Shown here in pieces: positions 23,921 through 36,288 of a stretch of 64,000 bases of DNA. The translations under genes were made by a program, and so were the position numbers. The notes below the pieces were generated by a model that had not been told where the DNA came from, did no database searches, and saw only the letters and a list, made by a program, of their open reading frames with translations. Source of the DNA: Notolepis coatsorum (Eukaryota > Chordata > Actinopteri > Aulopiformes > Paralepididae); the NCBI GenBank assembly GCA_963971535.1, contig OZ020585.1, forward strand, positions 159,534,568 to 159,598,567, in the 5' to 3' direction. Each line of letters starts with the position of its first letter. Position 1 is the stretch's first letter.

Positions 23921-24945
23921 GTCTTCATTCATAGAGCTAGTTGTGGTTTTCATTCATAGAGCTAGTCCTAGTCTTCATTCATAGAAATAGTCCTAGTCTT
24001 CATTCATAGAGCTAGTTGTAGTCTTCATTCATATAGCTAGTCCTAGTCTTCATTCATAGAGCTAGTTGTAGTCTTCATTCATAGAGCTAGTTGTAGTCTT
24101 CATTCATAGAGCTAGTCCTAGTCTTCATTCATAGAGCTAGTTGTAGTCTTCATTCATATAACTAGTTGTGGTCTTCATTCATAGAGCTAGTTATAGTCTT
24201 CATTCATAGAGCTAGTCCTAGTCTTCATTCATAGAGCTAGTTGTAGTCTTCATTCATATAGCTAGTTGTAGTCTTCATTCATAGAGCTAGTTGTAGTCTT
24301 CATTCATAGAGCTAGTTGTGGTCTTCATTCATAGTGCTAGTTATAGTCTTCATTCATAAGGCTAGTTGTAGTCTTCATTCATAGAGCTAGTTGTAGTCTT
24401 CATTCATAGAGCTAGTCCTAGTCTTCATTCATAAGGCTAGTTGTAGTCTTCATTCATAGAGCTAGTTATAGTCTTCATTCATAGAGCTAGTCCTAGTCTT
24501 CATTCATAGAGCTAGTTGTAGTCTTCATTCATAGAGCTAGTTGTAGTCTTCATTCATAGAGCTAGTGCTAGTCTTCATTCATAGAGCTAGTCCTAGTCTT
24601 CATTCATAGAGCTAGTTATAGTCTTCATTCATAGAGCTAGTCCTAGTCTTCATTCATAGAGCTAGTGCTAGTCTTCATTCATAGAGCTAGTTGTAGTCTT
24701 CATTCATAGAGCTAGTTATAGTCTTCATTCATAGAGCTAGTTATAGTCTTCATTCATAGAGCTAGTTGTAGTCTTCATTCATAGAGATAGTCCTAGTCTT
24801 CATTCATATAGCTAGTTGTAGTCTTCATTCATAGAGCTAGTTATAGTCTTCATTCATAGAGCTAGTCCTAGTCTTCATTCATAGAGCTAGTTGTAGTCTT
24901 CATTCATAGAGCTAGTTGTAGTCTTCATTCATACAGCTAGTTGTA
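23921..24945 (+). repeat. Linking module R segment
   Basis: AAATAG, ATATAAC, ATAGTG, ATAAGG, repeated TGCTA, GAGATAGTCC and TACAG markers follow in the usual order. The block sits between the 1,975-bp and the 3.2-kb duplications and repeats TACAG at a 1,050-bp (42-unit) spacing (23,882 and 24,932). Nothing other than satellite units is present. Confidence 0.7.
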
Positions 24946-26770
24946 GTCTTCATTCATAGAGCTAGTTATAGTCTTCATTCATAGAGCTAGTTGTGGTCTT
25001 CATTCATAGAGCTAGTCCTAGTCTTCATTCATAGAAATAGTCCTAGTCTTCATTCATAGAGCTAGTTGTAGTCTTCATTCATATAGCTAGTCCTAGTCTT
25101 CATTCATAGAGCTAGTTGTAGTCTTCATTCATAGAGCTAGTTGTAGTCTTCATTCATAGAGCTAGTCCTAGTCTTCATTCATAGAGCTAGTTGTAGTCTT
25201 CATTCATATAACTAGTTGTGGTCTTCATTCATAGAGCTAGTTATAGTCTTCATTCATAGAGCTAGTTGTAGTCTTCATTCATAGAGCTAGTTGTGGTCTT
25301 CATTCATAGAGCTAGTCCTAGTCTTCATTCATAGAGCTAGTCCTAGTCTTCATTCATAGAGCTAGTTGTAGTCTTCATTCATAGAGCTAGTGCTAGTCTT
25401 CATTCATAGAGCTAGTTGTGGTCTTCATTCATAGAGCTAGTCCTAGTCTTCATTCATAGAAATAGTCCTAGTCTTCATTCATAGAGCTAGTTGTAGTCTT
25501 CATTCATATAGCTAGTCCTAGTCTTCATTCATAGAGCTAGTTGTAGTCTTCATTCATAGAGCTAGTTGTAGTCTTCATTCATAGAGCTAGTCCTAGTCTT
25601 CATTCATAGAGCTAGTCCTAGTCTTCATTCATAGAGCTAGTCCTAGTCTTCATTCATAGAGCTAGTTATAGTCTTCATTCATAGAGCTAGTTGTAGTCTT
25701 CATTCATAGAGCTAGTTGTGGTCTTCATTCATAGAGCTAGTCCTAGTCTTCATTCATAGAGCTAGTCCTAGTCTTCATTCATAGAGCTAGTTGTAGTCTT
25801 CATTCATAGAGCTAGTCCTAGTCTTCATTCATAGAGCTAGTCCTAGTCTTCATTCATAGAGCTAGTCCTAGTCTTCATTCATAGAGCTAGTCCTAGTCTT
25901 CATTCATAGAGCTAGTTGTAGTCTTCATTCATAGAGCTAGTCCTAGTGTTCATTCATAGAGCTAGTTGTAGTCTTCATTCATAGAGCTAGTTGTAGTCTT
26001 CATTCATAGAGCTAGTTGTAGTCTTCATTCATAGAGCTAGTTGTGGTCTTTATTCATAGAGCTAGTCCTAGTCTTCATTCATAGAGCTAGTCCTAGTCTT
26101 CATTCATATAGCTAGTTGTAGTCTTCATTCATAGAGCTAGCCCTAGTGTTCATTCATAGAGCTAGTTGTAGTATTCATTCATAGAGCTAGTTGTAGTCTT
26201 CATTCATAGAGCTAGTTGTAGTCTTCATTCATAGAGCTAGTTGTGGTCTTCATTCATAGAGCTAGTCCTAGTCTTCATTCATAGAGCTAGTCCTAGTCTT
26301 CATTAATAGAGCTAGTCCTAGTGTTCATTCATAGAGCTAGTTGTAGTCTTCATTCATAGAGCTAGTTGTGGTCTTCATTCATAGAGCTAGTCCTAGTCTT
26401 CATTCATAGAGCTAGTCCTAGTCTTCATTCATAGAGCTAGTTGTAGTCTTCATTCATAGAGCTAGTCCTAGTCTTCATTCATAGAGCTAGTCCTAGTCTT
26501 CATTCATAGAGCTAGTCCTAGTCTTCATTCATAGAGCTAGTCCTAGTCTTCATTCATAGAGCTAGTCCTAGTCTTCATTCATAGAGCTAGTTGTAGTCTT
26601 CATTCATAGAGCTAGTCCTAGTGTTCATTCATAGAGCTAGTTGTAGTCTTCATTCATAGAGCTAGTTGTAGTCTTCATTCATAGAGCTAGTTGTAGTCTT
26701 CATTCATAGAGCTAGTTGTGGTCTTCATTCATAGAGCTAGGCCTAGTCTTCATTCATAGAGCTAGTCCTA

Positions 26771-26794
26771 GTCTTCATCATAGAGCTAGTTGTA
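26771..26794 (+). repeat. 24-bp unit with one T missing
   Basis: The unit begins GTCTTCATCATAG, so one T of the ATTCAT step is missing. It is one of only two units in the window with a 1-bp length change. The other is its 3,218-bp-offset copy. Confidence 0.95.
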
Positions 26795-26869
26795 GTCTTC
26801 ATTCATAGAGCTAGTCCTAGTGTTCATTCATAGAGCTAGTTGTAGTATTCATTCATATAGCTAGTTGTA

Positions 26870-26888
26870 GTCTTCATTCATAGAGATA
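26870..26888 (+). repeat. 19-bp unit (GAGATA type)
   Basis: It follows a GTATTC/ATATAG unit and precedes the start signature at 26,889, as at 1,976. Confidence 0.95.
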
Positions 26889-29800
26889 GTCTTCATTCAT
26901 AGAGCTAGTTGTAGTCTTCATTCATAGAGCTAGTTATAGTCTTCATTCATAGAGCTAGTTATAGTCTTCATTCATAGAGCTATTCCTAGTCTTCATTCAT
27001 AGAGCTAGTTGTAGTCTTCATTCATAGAGCTAGTTGTAGTCTTCATTCATAGAGCTAGTTGTGGTCTTCATTCATAGAGCTAGTTATAGTCTTCATTCAT
27101 AGAGCTAGTCCTAGTCTTCATTCATAGAGCTAGTTATAGTCTTCATTCATAGAGCTAGTCCTAGTCGTCATTCATAGAGCTAGTTGTAGTATTCACTCAT
27201 AGAGCTAGTTGTAGTCTTCATTCATAGAGCTAGTTGTAGTCTTCATTCATAGAACTAGTTATAGTCTTCATTCATAGAGCTAGTTGTAGACTTCATTCAT
27301 AGAGCTAGTTATAGTCTTCATTCATAAAGCTAGTTGTAGTCTTCATTCATAGTGCTAGTTGTAGTCTTCATTCATAGAGCTAGTTATAGTCTTCATTCAT
27401 AGAGCTAGTTATAGTCTTCATTCATAGAGCTAGTCCTAGTCTTCATTCATAGAGCTAGTCCTAGTCTTCATTCATAGAGCTAGTTGTAGTCTTCATTCAT
27501 AGAGCTAGTCCTAGTCTTCATTCATAGAGCTAGTCCTAGTCTTCATTCATAGAGCTAGTTGTAGTCTTCATTCATAGAGCTAGTCCTAGTCTTCATTCGT
27601 AGAGCTAGTTGTAGTCTTCATTCATAGAGCTAGTTGTAGTCTTCATTCATAGAGCTAGTCCTAGTCTTCATTCATAGAGCTAGTCCTAGTCTTCATTCAT
27701 AGAGCTAGTTGTAGTCTTCATTCATATAGCTAGTTGTAGTCTTCATTCATAGAGCTAGTTGTAGTCTTCATTCATAGAGCTAGTTGTGGTCTTCATTCAT
27801 AGTGCTAGTTATAGTCTTCATTCATAAGGCTAGTTGTAGTCTTCATTCATAGAGCTAGTTGTAGTCTTCATTCATAGAGCTAGTCCTAGTCTTCATTCAT
27901 AAGGCTAGTTGTAGTCTTCATTCATAGAGCTAGTTATAGTCTTCATTCATAGAGCTAGTCCTAGTCTTCATTCATAGAGCTAGTTGTAGTCTTCATTCAT
28001 AGAGCTAGTTGTAGTCTTCATTCATAGAGCTAGTGCTAGTCTTCATTCATAGAGCTAGTCCTAGTCTTCATTCATAGAGCTAGTTATAGTCTTCATTCAT
28101 AGAGCTAGTCCTAGTCTTCATTCATAGAGCTAGTGCTAGTCTTCATTCATAGAGCTAGTTGTAGTCTTCATTCATAGAGCTAGTTATAGTCTTCATTCAT
28201 AGAGCTAGTTGTGGTCTTCATTCATAGAGCTAGTCCTAGTCTTCATTCATAGAAATAGTCCTAGTCTTCATTCATAGAGCTAGTTGTAGTCTTCATTCAT
28301 ATAGCTAGTCCTAGTCTTCATTCATAGAGCTAGTTGTAGTCTTCATTCATAGAGCTAGTTGTAGTCTTCATTCATAGAGCTAGTCCTAGTCTTCATTCAT
28401 AGAGCTAGTTGTAGTCTTCATTCATATAACTAGTTGTGGTCTTCATTCATAGAGCTAGTTATAGTCTTCATTCATAGAGCTAGTTGTAGTCTTCATTCAT
28501 AGAGCTAGTTGTGGTCTTCATTCATAGAGCTAGTCCTAGTCTTCATTCATAGAGCTAGTCCTAGTCTTCATTCATAGAGCTAGTTGTAGTCTTCATTCAT
28601 AGAGCTAGTGCTAGTCTTCATTCATAGAGCTAGTTGTGGTCTTCATTCATAGAGCTAGTCCTAGTCTTCATTCATAGAAATAGTCCTAGTCTTCATTCAT
28701 AGAGCTAGTTGTAGTCTTCATTCATATAGCTAGTCCTAGTCTTCATTCATAGAGCTAGTTGTAGTCTTCATTCATAGAGCTAGTTGTAGTCTTCATTCAT
28801 AGAGCTAGTCCTAGTCTTCATTCATAGAGCTAGTCCTAGTCTTCATTCATAGAGCTAGTCCTAGTCTTCATTCATAGAGCTAGTTATAGTCTTCATTCAT
28901 AGAGCTAGTTGTAGTCTTCATTCATAGAGCTAGTTGTGGTCTTCATTCATAGAGCTAGTCCTAGTCTTCATTCATAGAGCTAGTCCTAGTCTTCATTCAT
29001 AGAGCTAGTTGTAGTCTTCATTCATAGAGCTAGTCCTAGTCTTCATTCATAGAGCTAGTCCTAGTCTTCATTCATAGAGCTAGTCCTAGTCTTCATTCAT
29101 AGAGCTAGTCCTAGTCTTCATTCATAGAGCTAGTTGTAGTCTTCATTCATAGAGCTAGTCCTAGTGTTCATTCATAGAGCTAGTTGTAGTCTTCATTCAT
29201 AGAGCTAGTTGTAGTCTTCATTCATAGAGCTAGTTGTAGTCTTCATTCATAGAGCTAGTTGTGGTCTTTATTCATAGAGCTAGTCCTAGTCTTCATTCAT
29301 AGAGCTAGTCCTAGTCTTCATTCATATAGCTAGTTGTAGTCTTCATTCATAGAGCTAGCCCTAGTGTTCATTCATAGAGCTAGTTGTAGTATTCATTCAT
29401 AGAGCTAGTTGTAGTCTTCATTCATAGAGCTAGTTGTAGTCTTCATTCATAGAGCTAGTTGTGGTCTTCATTCATAGAGCTAGTCCTAGTCTTCATTCAT
29501 AGAGCTAGTCCTAGTCTTCATTAATAGAGCTAGTCCTAGTGTTCATTCATAGAGCTAGTTGTAGTCTTCATTCATAGAGCTAGTTGTGGTCTTCATTCAT
29601 AGAGCTAGTCCTAGTCTTCATTCATAGAGCTAGTCCTAGTCTTCATTCATAGAGCTAGTTGTAGTCTTCATTCATAGAGCTAGTCCTAGTCTTCATTCAT
29701 AGAGCTAGTCCTAGTCTTCATTCATAGAGCTAGTCCTAGTCTTCATTCATAGAGCTAGTCCTAGTCTTCATTCATAGAGCTAGTCCTAGTCTTCATTCAT

Positions 29801-29988
29801 AGAGCTAGTTGTAGTCTTCATTCATAGAGCTAGTCCTAGTGTTCATTCATAGAGCTAGTTGTAGTCTTCATTCATAGAGCTAGTTGTAGTCTTCATTCAT
29901 AGAGCTAGTTGTAGTCTTCATTCATAGAGCTAGTTGTGGTCTTCATTCATAGAGCTAGGCCTAGTCTTCATTCATAGAGCTAGTCCTA

Positions 29989-30012
29989 GTCTTCATCATA
30001 GAGCTAGTTGTA
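29989..30012 (+). repeat. 24-bp unit with one T missing (second copy)
   Basis: It is identical to the unit at 26,771 and 3,218 bp from it, so the 1-bp loss happened before this duplication. The matching unit in the next cycle (near 33,557) is full length. Confidence 0.95.
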
Positions 30013-30087
30013 GTCTTCATTCATAGAGCTAGTCCTAGTGTTCATTCATAGAGCTAGTTGTAGTATTCATTCATATAGCTAGTTGTA

Positions 30088-30106
30088 GTCTTCATTCATA
30101 GAGATA
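30088..30106 (+). repeat. 19-bp unit (GAGATA type)
   Basis: It marks the end of one cycle and the start of the most complete cycle at 30,107. Confidence 0.95.
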
Positions 30107-33100
30107 GTCTTCATTCATAGAGCTAGTTGTAGTCTTCATTCATAGAGCTAGTTATAGTCTTCATTCATAGAGCTAGTTATAGTCTTCATTCATAGAGCTA
30201 TTCCTAGTCTTCATTCATAGAGCTAGTTGTAGTCTTCATTCATAGAGCTAGTTGTAGTCTTCATTCATAGAGCTAGTTGTGGTCTTCATTCATAGAGCTA
30301 GTTATAGTCTTCATTCATAGAGCTAGTCCTAGTCTTCATTCATAGAGCTAGTTATAGTCTTCATTCATAGAGCTAGTCCTAGTCGTCATTCATAGAGCTA
30401 GTTGTAGTCTTCACTCATAGAGCTAGTTGTAGTCTTCATTCATAGAGCTAGTTGTAGTCTTCATTCATAGAACTAGTTATAGTCTTCATTCATAGAGCTA
30501 GTTGTATTCTTCATTCATAGAGCTAGTTATTGTCTTCATTCATAGAGCTAGTTGTGGTCTTCATTCATAGAGCTAGTCCTAGTCTTCATTCATAGAGCTA
30601 GTTGTAGACTTCATTCATAGAGCTAGTTATAGTCTTCATTCATAAAGCTAGTTGTAGTCTTCATTCATAGTGCTAGTTGTAGTCTTCATTCATAGAGCTA
30701 GTTATAGTCTTCATTCATAGAGCTAGTTATAGTCTTCATTCATAGAGCTAGTCCTAGTCTTCATTCATAGAGCTAGTCCTAGTCTTCATTCATAGAGCTA
30801 GTTGTAGTCTTCATTCATAGAGCTAGTCCTAGTCTTCATTCATAGAGCTAGTCCTAGTCTTCATTCATAGAGCTAGTTGTAGTCTTCATTCATAGAGCTA
30901 GTCCTAGTCTTCATTCGTAGAGCTAGTTGTAGTCTTCATTCATAGAGCTAGTTGTAGTCTTCATTCATAGAGCTAGTCCTAGTCTTCATTCATAGAGCTA
31001 GTCCTAGTCTTCATTCATAGAGCTAGTTGTAGTCTTCATTCATATAGCTAGTTGTAGTCTTCATTCATAGAGCTAGTTGTAGTCTTCATTCATAGAGCTA
31101 GTTGTGGTCTTCATTCATAGTGCTAGTTATAGTCTTCATTCATAAGGCTAGTTGTAGTCTTCATTCATAGAGCTAGTTGTAGTCTTCATTCATATAGCTA
31201 GTCCTAGTCTTCATTCATAAGGCTAGTTGTAGTCTTCATTCATAGAGCTAGTTATAGTCTTCATTCATAGAGCTAGTCCTAGTCTTCATTCATAGAGCTA
31301 GTTGTAGTCTTCATTCATAGAGCTAGTTGTAGTCTTCATTCATAGAGCTAGTGCTAGTCTTCATTCATAGAGCTAGTCCTAGTCTTCATTCATAGAGCTA
31401 GTTATAGTCTTCATTCATAGAGCTAGTCCTAGTCTTCATTCATAGAGCTAGTGCTAGTCTTCATTCATAGAGCTAGTTGTAGTCTTCATTCATAGAGCTA
31501 GTTATAGTCTTCATTCATAGAGCTAGTTATAGTCTTCATTCATAGAGCTAGTTGTAGTCTTCATTCATAGAGATAGTCCTAGTCTTCATTCATATAGCTA
31601 GTTGTAGTCTTCATTCATAGAGCTAGTTATAGTCTTCATTCATAGAGCTAGTCCTAGTCTTCATTCATAGAGCTAGTTGTAGTCTTCATTCATAGAGCTA
31701 GTTGTAGTCTTCATTCATACAGCTAGTTGTAGTCTTCATTCATAGAGCTAGTTATAGTCTTCATTCATAGAGCTAGTTGTGGTCTTCATTCATAGAGCTA
31801 GTCCTAGTCTTCATTCATAGAAATAGTCCTAGTCTTCATTCATATAGCTAGTTGTAGTCTTCATTCATATAGCTAGTCCTAGTCTTCATTCATAGAGCTA
31901 GTTGTAGTCTTCATTCATAGAGCTAGTTGTAGTCTTCATTCATAGAGCTAGTCCTAGTCTTCATTCATAGAGCTAGTTGTAGTCTTCATTCATATAACTA
32001 GTTGTGGTCTTCATTCATAGAGCTAGTTATAGTCTTCATTCATAGAGCTAGTTGTAGTCTTCATTCATACAGCTAGTTGTGGTCTTCATTCATAGAGCTA
32101 GTCCTAGTCTTCATTCATAGAGCTAGTCCTAGTCTTCATTCATAGAGCTAGTTGTAGTCTTCATTCATAGAGCTAGTGCTAGTCTTCATTCATAGAGCTA
32201 GTTGTGGTCTTCATTCATAGAGCTAGTGCTAGTCTTCATTCATAGAAATAGTCATAGTCTTCATTCATAGAGCTAGTTGTAGTCTTCATTCATATAGCTA
32301 GTCCTAGTCTTCATTCATAGAGCTAGTTGTAGTCTTCATTCATAGAGCTAGTTGTAGTCTTCATTCATAGAGCTAGTCCTAGTCTTCATTCATAGAGCTA
32401 GTTGTAGTCTTCATTCATAGAACTAGTTGTGGTCTTCATTCATAGAGCTAGTTATAGTCTTCATTCATAGAGCTAGTTGTAGTCTTCATTCATAGAGCTA
32501 GTTGTGGTCTTCATTCATAGAGCTAGTCCTAGTCTTCATTCATAGAGCTAGTCCTAGTCTTCATTCATAGAGCTAGTTGTAGTCTTCATTCATAGAGCTA
32601 GTCCTAGTCTTCATTCATAGAGCTAGTCCTAGTCTTCATTCATAGAGCTAGTCCTAGTCTTCATTCATAGAGCTAGTCCTAGTCTTCATTCATAGAGCTA
32701 GTCCTAGTCTTCATTCATAGAGCTAGTTGTAGTCTTCATTCATAGAGCTAGTCCTAGTGTTCATTCATAGAGCTAGTTGTAGTCTTCATTCATAGAGCTA
32801 GTTGTAGTCTTCATTCATAGAGCTAGTTGTGGTCTTTATTCATAGAGCTAGTCCTAGTCTTCATTCATAGAGCTAGTCCTAGTCTTCATTCACAGAGCTA
32901 GTTGTAGTCTACATTCATAGAGCTAGTCCTAGTGTTCATTCATAGAGCTAGTTGTAGTATTCATTCATAGAGCTAGTTGTAGTCTTCATTCATAGAGCTA
33001 GTTGTAGTCTTCATTCATAGAGCTAGTTGTGGTCTTCATTCATAGAGCTAGTCCTAGTCTTCATTCATAGAGCTAGTCCTAGTCTTCATTAATAGAGCTA

Positions 33101-33675
33101 GTCCTAGTGTTCATTCATAGAGCTAGTTGTAGTCTTCATTCATAGAGCTAGTTGTGGTCTTCATTCATAGAGCTAGTCCTAGTCTTCATTCATAGAGCTA
33201 GTCCTAGTCTTCATTCATAGAGCTAGTTGTAGTCTTCATTCATAGAGCTAGTCCTAGTCTTCATTCATAGAGCTAGTCCTAGTCTTCATTCATAGAGCTA
33301 GTCCTAGTCTTCATTCATAGAGCTAGTCCTAGTCTTCATTCATAGAGCTAGTCCTAGTCTTCATTCATAGAGCTAGTTGTAGTCTTCATTCATAGAGCTA
33401 GTCCTAGTGTTCATTCATAGAGCTAGTTGTAGTCTTCATTCATAGAGCTAGTTGTAGTCTTCATTCATAGAGCTAGTTGTAGTCTTCATTCATAGAGCTA
33501 GTTGTGGTCTTCATTCATAGAGCTAGGCCTAGTCTTCATTCATAGAGCTAGTCCTAGTCTTCATTCATAGAGCTAGTTGTAGTCTTCATTCATAGAGCTA
33601 GTCCTAGTGTTCATTCATAGAGCTAGTTGTAGTATTCATTCATATAGCTAGTTGTAGTCTTCATTCATAGAGATA
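30107..33675 (+). repeat. Most complete higher-order repeat cycle (143 units, 3,569 bp)
   Basis: It runs from start signature to closing 19-bp unit and holds nearly every marker in order. Module R has GCTATTCCTA, GTCGTC, CACTC, GAACTAG, TTATTG, GTAGAC, ATAAAG, ATAGTG, ATAAGG, TGCTA, GAGATAGTCC and TACAG. Module L has AAATAG (31,821 and 32,246), ATATAAC, GTGTTC, GTCTTTATT, GTATTC, CATTAATAG, a five-unit TCCTA run, GTGTTC, GTATTC and the 19-bp unit. Length is 142 x 25 + 19. Other cycles can be read as this one with deletions or insertions of whole units, so it is my best candidate for the founder arrangement. That ranking is inference. Confidence 0.78.
33657..33675 (+). repeat. 19-bp unit (GAGATA type)
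   Basis: It closes the 3,569-bp cycle and sits in the first copy of the 794-bp duplication. Confidence 0.95.
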
Positions 33676-34450
33676 GTCTTCATTCATAGAGCTAGTTGTA
33701 GTCTTCATTCATAGAGCTAGTTATAGTCTTCATTCATAGAGCTAGTTATAGTCTTCATTCATAGAGCTATTCCTAGTCTTCATTCATAGAGCTAGTTGTA
33801 GTCTTCATTCATAGAGCTAGTTGTGGTCTTCATTCATAGAGCTAGTCCTAGTCTTCATTCATAGAGCTAGTCCTAGTCTTCATTAATAGAGCTAGTCCTA
33901 GTGTTCATTCATAGAGCTAGTTGTAGTCTTCATTCATAGAGCTAGTTGTGGTCTTCATTCATAGAGCTAGTCCTAGTCTTCATTCATAGAGCTAGTCCTA
34001 GTCTTCATTCATAGAGCTAGTTGTAGTCTTCATTCATAGAGCTAGTCCTAGTCTTCATTCATAGAGCTAGTCCTAGTCTTCATTCATAGAGCTAGTCCTA
34101 GTCTTCATTCATAGAGCTAGTCCTAGTCTTCATTCATAGAGCTAGTCCTAGTCTTCATTCATAGAGCTAGTTGTAGTCTTCATTCATAGAGCTAGTCCTA
34201 GTGTTCATTCATAGAGCTAGTTGTAGTCTTCATTCATAGAGCTAGTTGTAGTCTTCATTCATAGAGCTAGTTGTAGTCTTCATTCATAGAGCTAGTTGTG
34301 GTCTTCATTCATAGAGCTAGGCCTAGTCTTCATTCATAGAGCTAGTCCTAGTCTTCATTCATAGAGCTAGTTGTAGTCTTCATTCATAGAGCTAGTCCTA
34401 GTGTTCATTCATAGAGCTAGTTGTAGTATTCATTCATATAGCTAGTTGTA

Positions 34451-34469
34451 GTCTTCATTCATAGAGATA
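34451..34469 (+). repeat. 19-bp unit (GAGATA type)
   Basis: This is the 794-bp-offset copy of the unit at 33,657. Confidence 0.95.
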
Positions 34470-36269
34470 GTCTTCATTCATAGAGCTAGTTGTAGTCTTC
34501 ATTCATAGAGCTAGTTATAGTCTTCATTCATAGAGCTAGTTATAGTCTTCATTCATAGAGCTATTCCTAGTCTTCATTCATAGAGCTAGTTGTAGTCTTC
34601 ATTCATAGAGCTAGTTGTAGTCTTCATTCATAGAGCTAGTTGTGGTCTTCATTCATAGAGCTAGTTATAGTCTTCATTCATAGAGCTAGTCCTAGTCTTC
34701 ATTCATAGAGCTAGTTATAGTCTTCATTCATAGAGCTAGTCCTAGTCGTCATTCATAGAGCTAGTTGTAGTCTTCACTCATAGAGCTAGTTGTAGTCTTC
34801 ATTCATAGAGCTAGTTGTAGTCTTCATTCATAGAACTAGTTATAGTCTTCATTCATAGAGCTAGTTGTAGTCTTCATTCATAGAGCTAGTTATTGTCTTC
34901 ATTCATAGAGCTAGTTGTGGTCTTCATTCATAGAGCTAGTCCTAGTCTTCATTCATAGAGCTAGTTGTAGACTTCATTCATAGAGCTAGTTATAGTCTTC
35001 ATTCATAAAGCTAGTTGTAGTCTTCATTCATAGTGCTAGTTGTAGTCTTCATTCATAGAGCTAGTTATAGTCTTCATTCATAGAGCTAGTTATAGTCTTC
35101 ATTCATAGAGCTAGTCCTAGTCTTCATTCATAGAGCTAGTCCTAGTCTTCATTCATAGAGCTAGTTGTAGTCTTCATTCATAGAGCTAGTCCTAGTCTTC
35201 ATTCATAGAGCTAGTCATAGTCTTCATTCATAGAGCTAGTTGTAGTCTTCATTCATAGAGCTAGTCCTAGTCTTCATTCATAGAGCTAGTCCTAGTCTTC
35301 ATTCATAGAGCTAGTTGTAGTCTTCATTCATATAGCTAGTTGTAGTCTTCATTCATAGAGCTAGTTGTAGTCTTCATTCATAGAGCTAGTTGTGGTCTTC
35401 ATTCATAGTGCTAGTTATAGTCTTCATTCATAAGGCTAGTTGTAGTCTTCATTCATAGAGCTAGTTGTAGTCTTCATTCATAGAGCTAGTCCTAGTCTTC
35501 ATTCATAAGGCTAGTTGTAGTCTTCATTCATAGAGCTAGTTATAGTCTTCATTCATAGAGCTAGTCCTAGTCTTCATTCATAGAGCTAGTTGTAGTCTTC
35601 ATTCATAGAGCTAGTTGTAGTCTTCATTCATAGAGCTAGTGCTAGTCTTCATTCATAGAGCTAGTCCTAGTCTTCATTCATAGAGCTAGTTATAGTCTTC
35701 ATTCATAGAGCTAGTCCTAGTCTTCATTCATAGAGCTAGTGCTAGTCTTCATTCATAGAGCTAGTTGTAGTCTTCATTCATAGAGCTAGTTATAGTCTTC
35801 ATTCATAGAGCTAGTTATAGTCTTCATTCATAGAGCTAGTTGTAGTCTTCATTCATAGAGATAGTCCTAGTCTTCATTCATATAGGTAGTTGTAGTCTTC
35901 ATTCATAGAGCTAGTTATAGTCTTCATTCATAGAGCTAGTCCTAGTCTTCATTCATAGAGCTAGTCCTAGTCTTCATTCATAGAGCTAGTTGTAGTCTTC
36001 ATTCATAGAGCTAGTCCTAGTGTTCATTCATAGAGCTAGTTGTAGTCTTCATTCATAGAGCTAGTTGTAGTCTTCATTCATAGAGCTAGTTGTAGTCTTC
36101 ATTCATAGAGCTAGTTGTGGTCTTCATTCATAGAGCTAGGCCTAGTCTTCATTCATAGAGCTAGTCCTAGTCTTCATTCATAGAGCTAGTTGTAGTCTTC
36201 ATTCATAGAGCTAGTCCTAGTGTTCATTCATAGAGCTAGTTGTAGTATTCATTCATATAGCTAGTTGTA

Positions 36270-36288
36270 GTCTTCATTCATAGAGATA
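36270..36288 (+). repeat. 19-bp unit (GAGATA type), last of its kind
   Basis: It is the tenth and rightmost short unit of this type. To the right of it, short units have different sequences. Confidence 0.95.

Larger units (their letters stand above)
24946..28163 (+). repeat. Higher-order tandem duplication, copy 1 (3,218 bp)
   Basis: It pairs with the following block at 3,218 bp. Shared markers are AAATAG 25,035/28,253, TGCTA 25,391/28,609, the 24-bp unit 26,771/29,989 and the 19-bp unit 26,870/30,088. The copy runs from module L through the junction into module R. It lacks about four units (100 bp) between the GAACTAG marker at 27,253 and GTAGAC at 27,286 that copy 2 has (30,471 to 30,604). 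A private GTATTCACTC change lies near 27,190. Confidence 0.87.
28164..31481 (+). repeat. Higher-order tandem duplication, copy 2 (3,318 bp)
   Basis: This is the second copy of the block starting at 24,946. It is 100 bp longer because it keeps the TTATTG region of module R. It differs by at least one substitution near 31,195 (ATATAG where copy 1 has ATAGAG). A GTGTTC unit with a GCCCTA tail before it is shared by both copies (26,151 and 29,369), as is ATTCGTAG (27,599 and 30,917), one of the few CpG sites in the window. Confidence 0.87.
32982..34569 (+). repeat. 794-bp tandem duplication at the end of module L
   Basis: Two copies, about 32,982-33,775 and 33,776-34,569, each 31 full units plus one 19-bp unit. 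CATTAATAG lies at 33,087/33,881, and the 19-bp units end at 33,675 and 34,469. The left edge is placed where GTATTC-TTGTA meets GCTATTCCTA, and the right edge where the number of TTGTA units differs. The result is that two start signatures lie only 794 bp apart. Confidence 0.85.
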
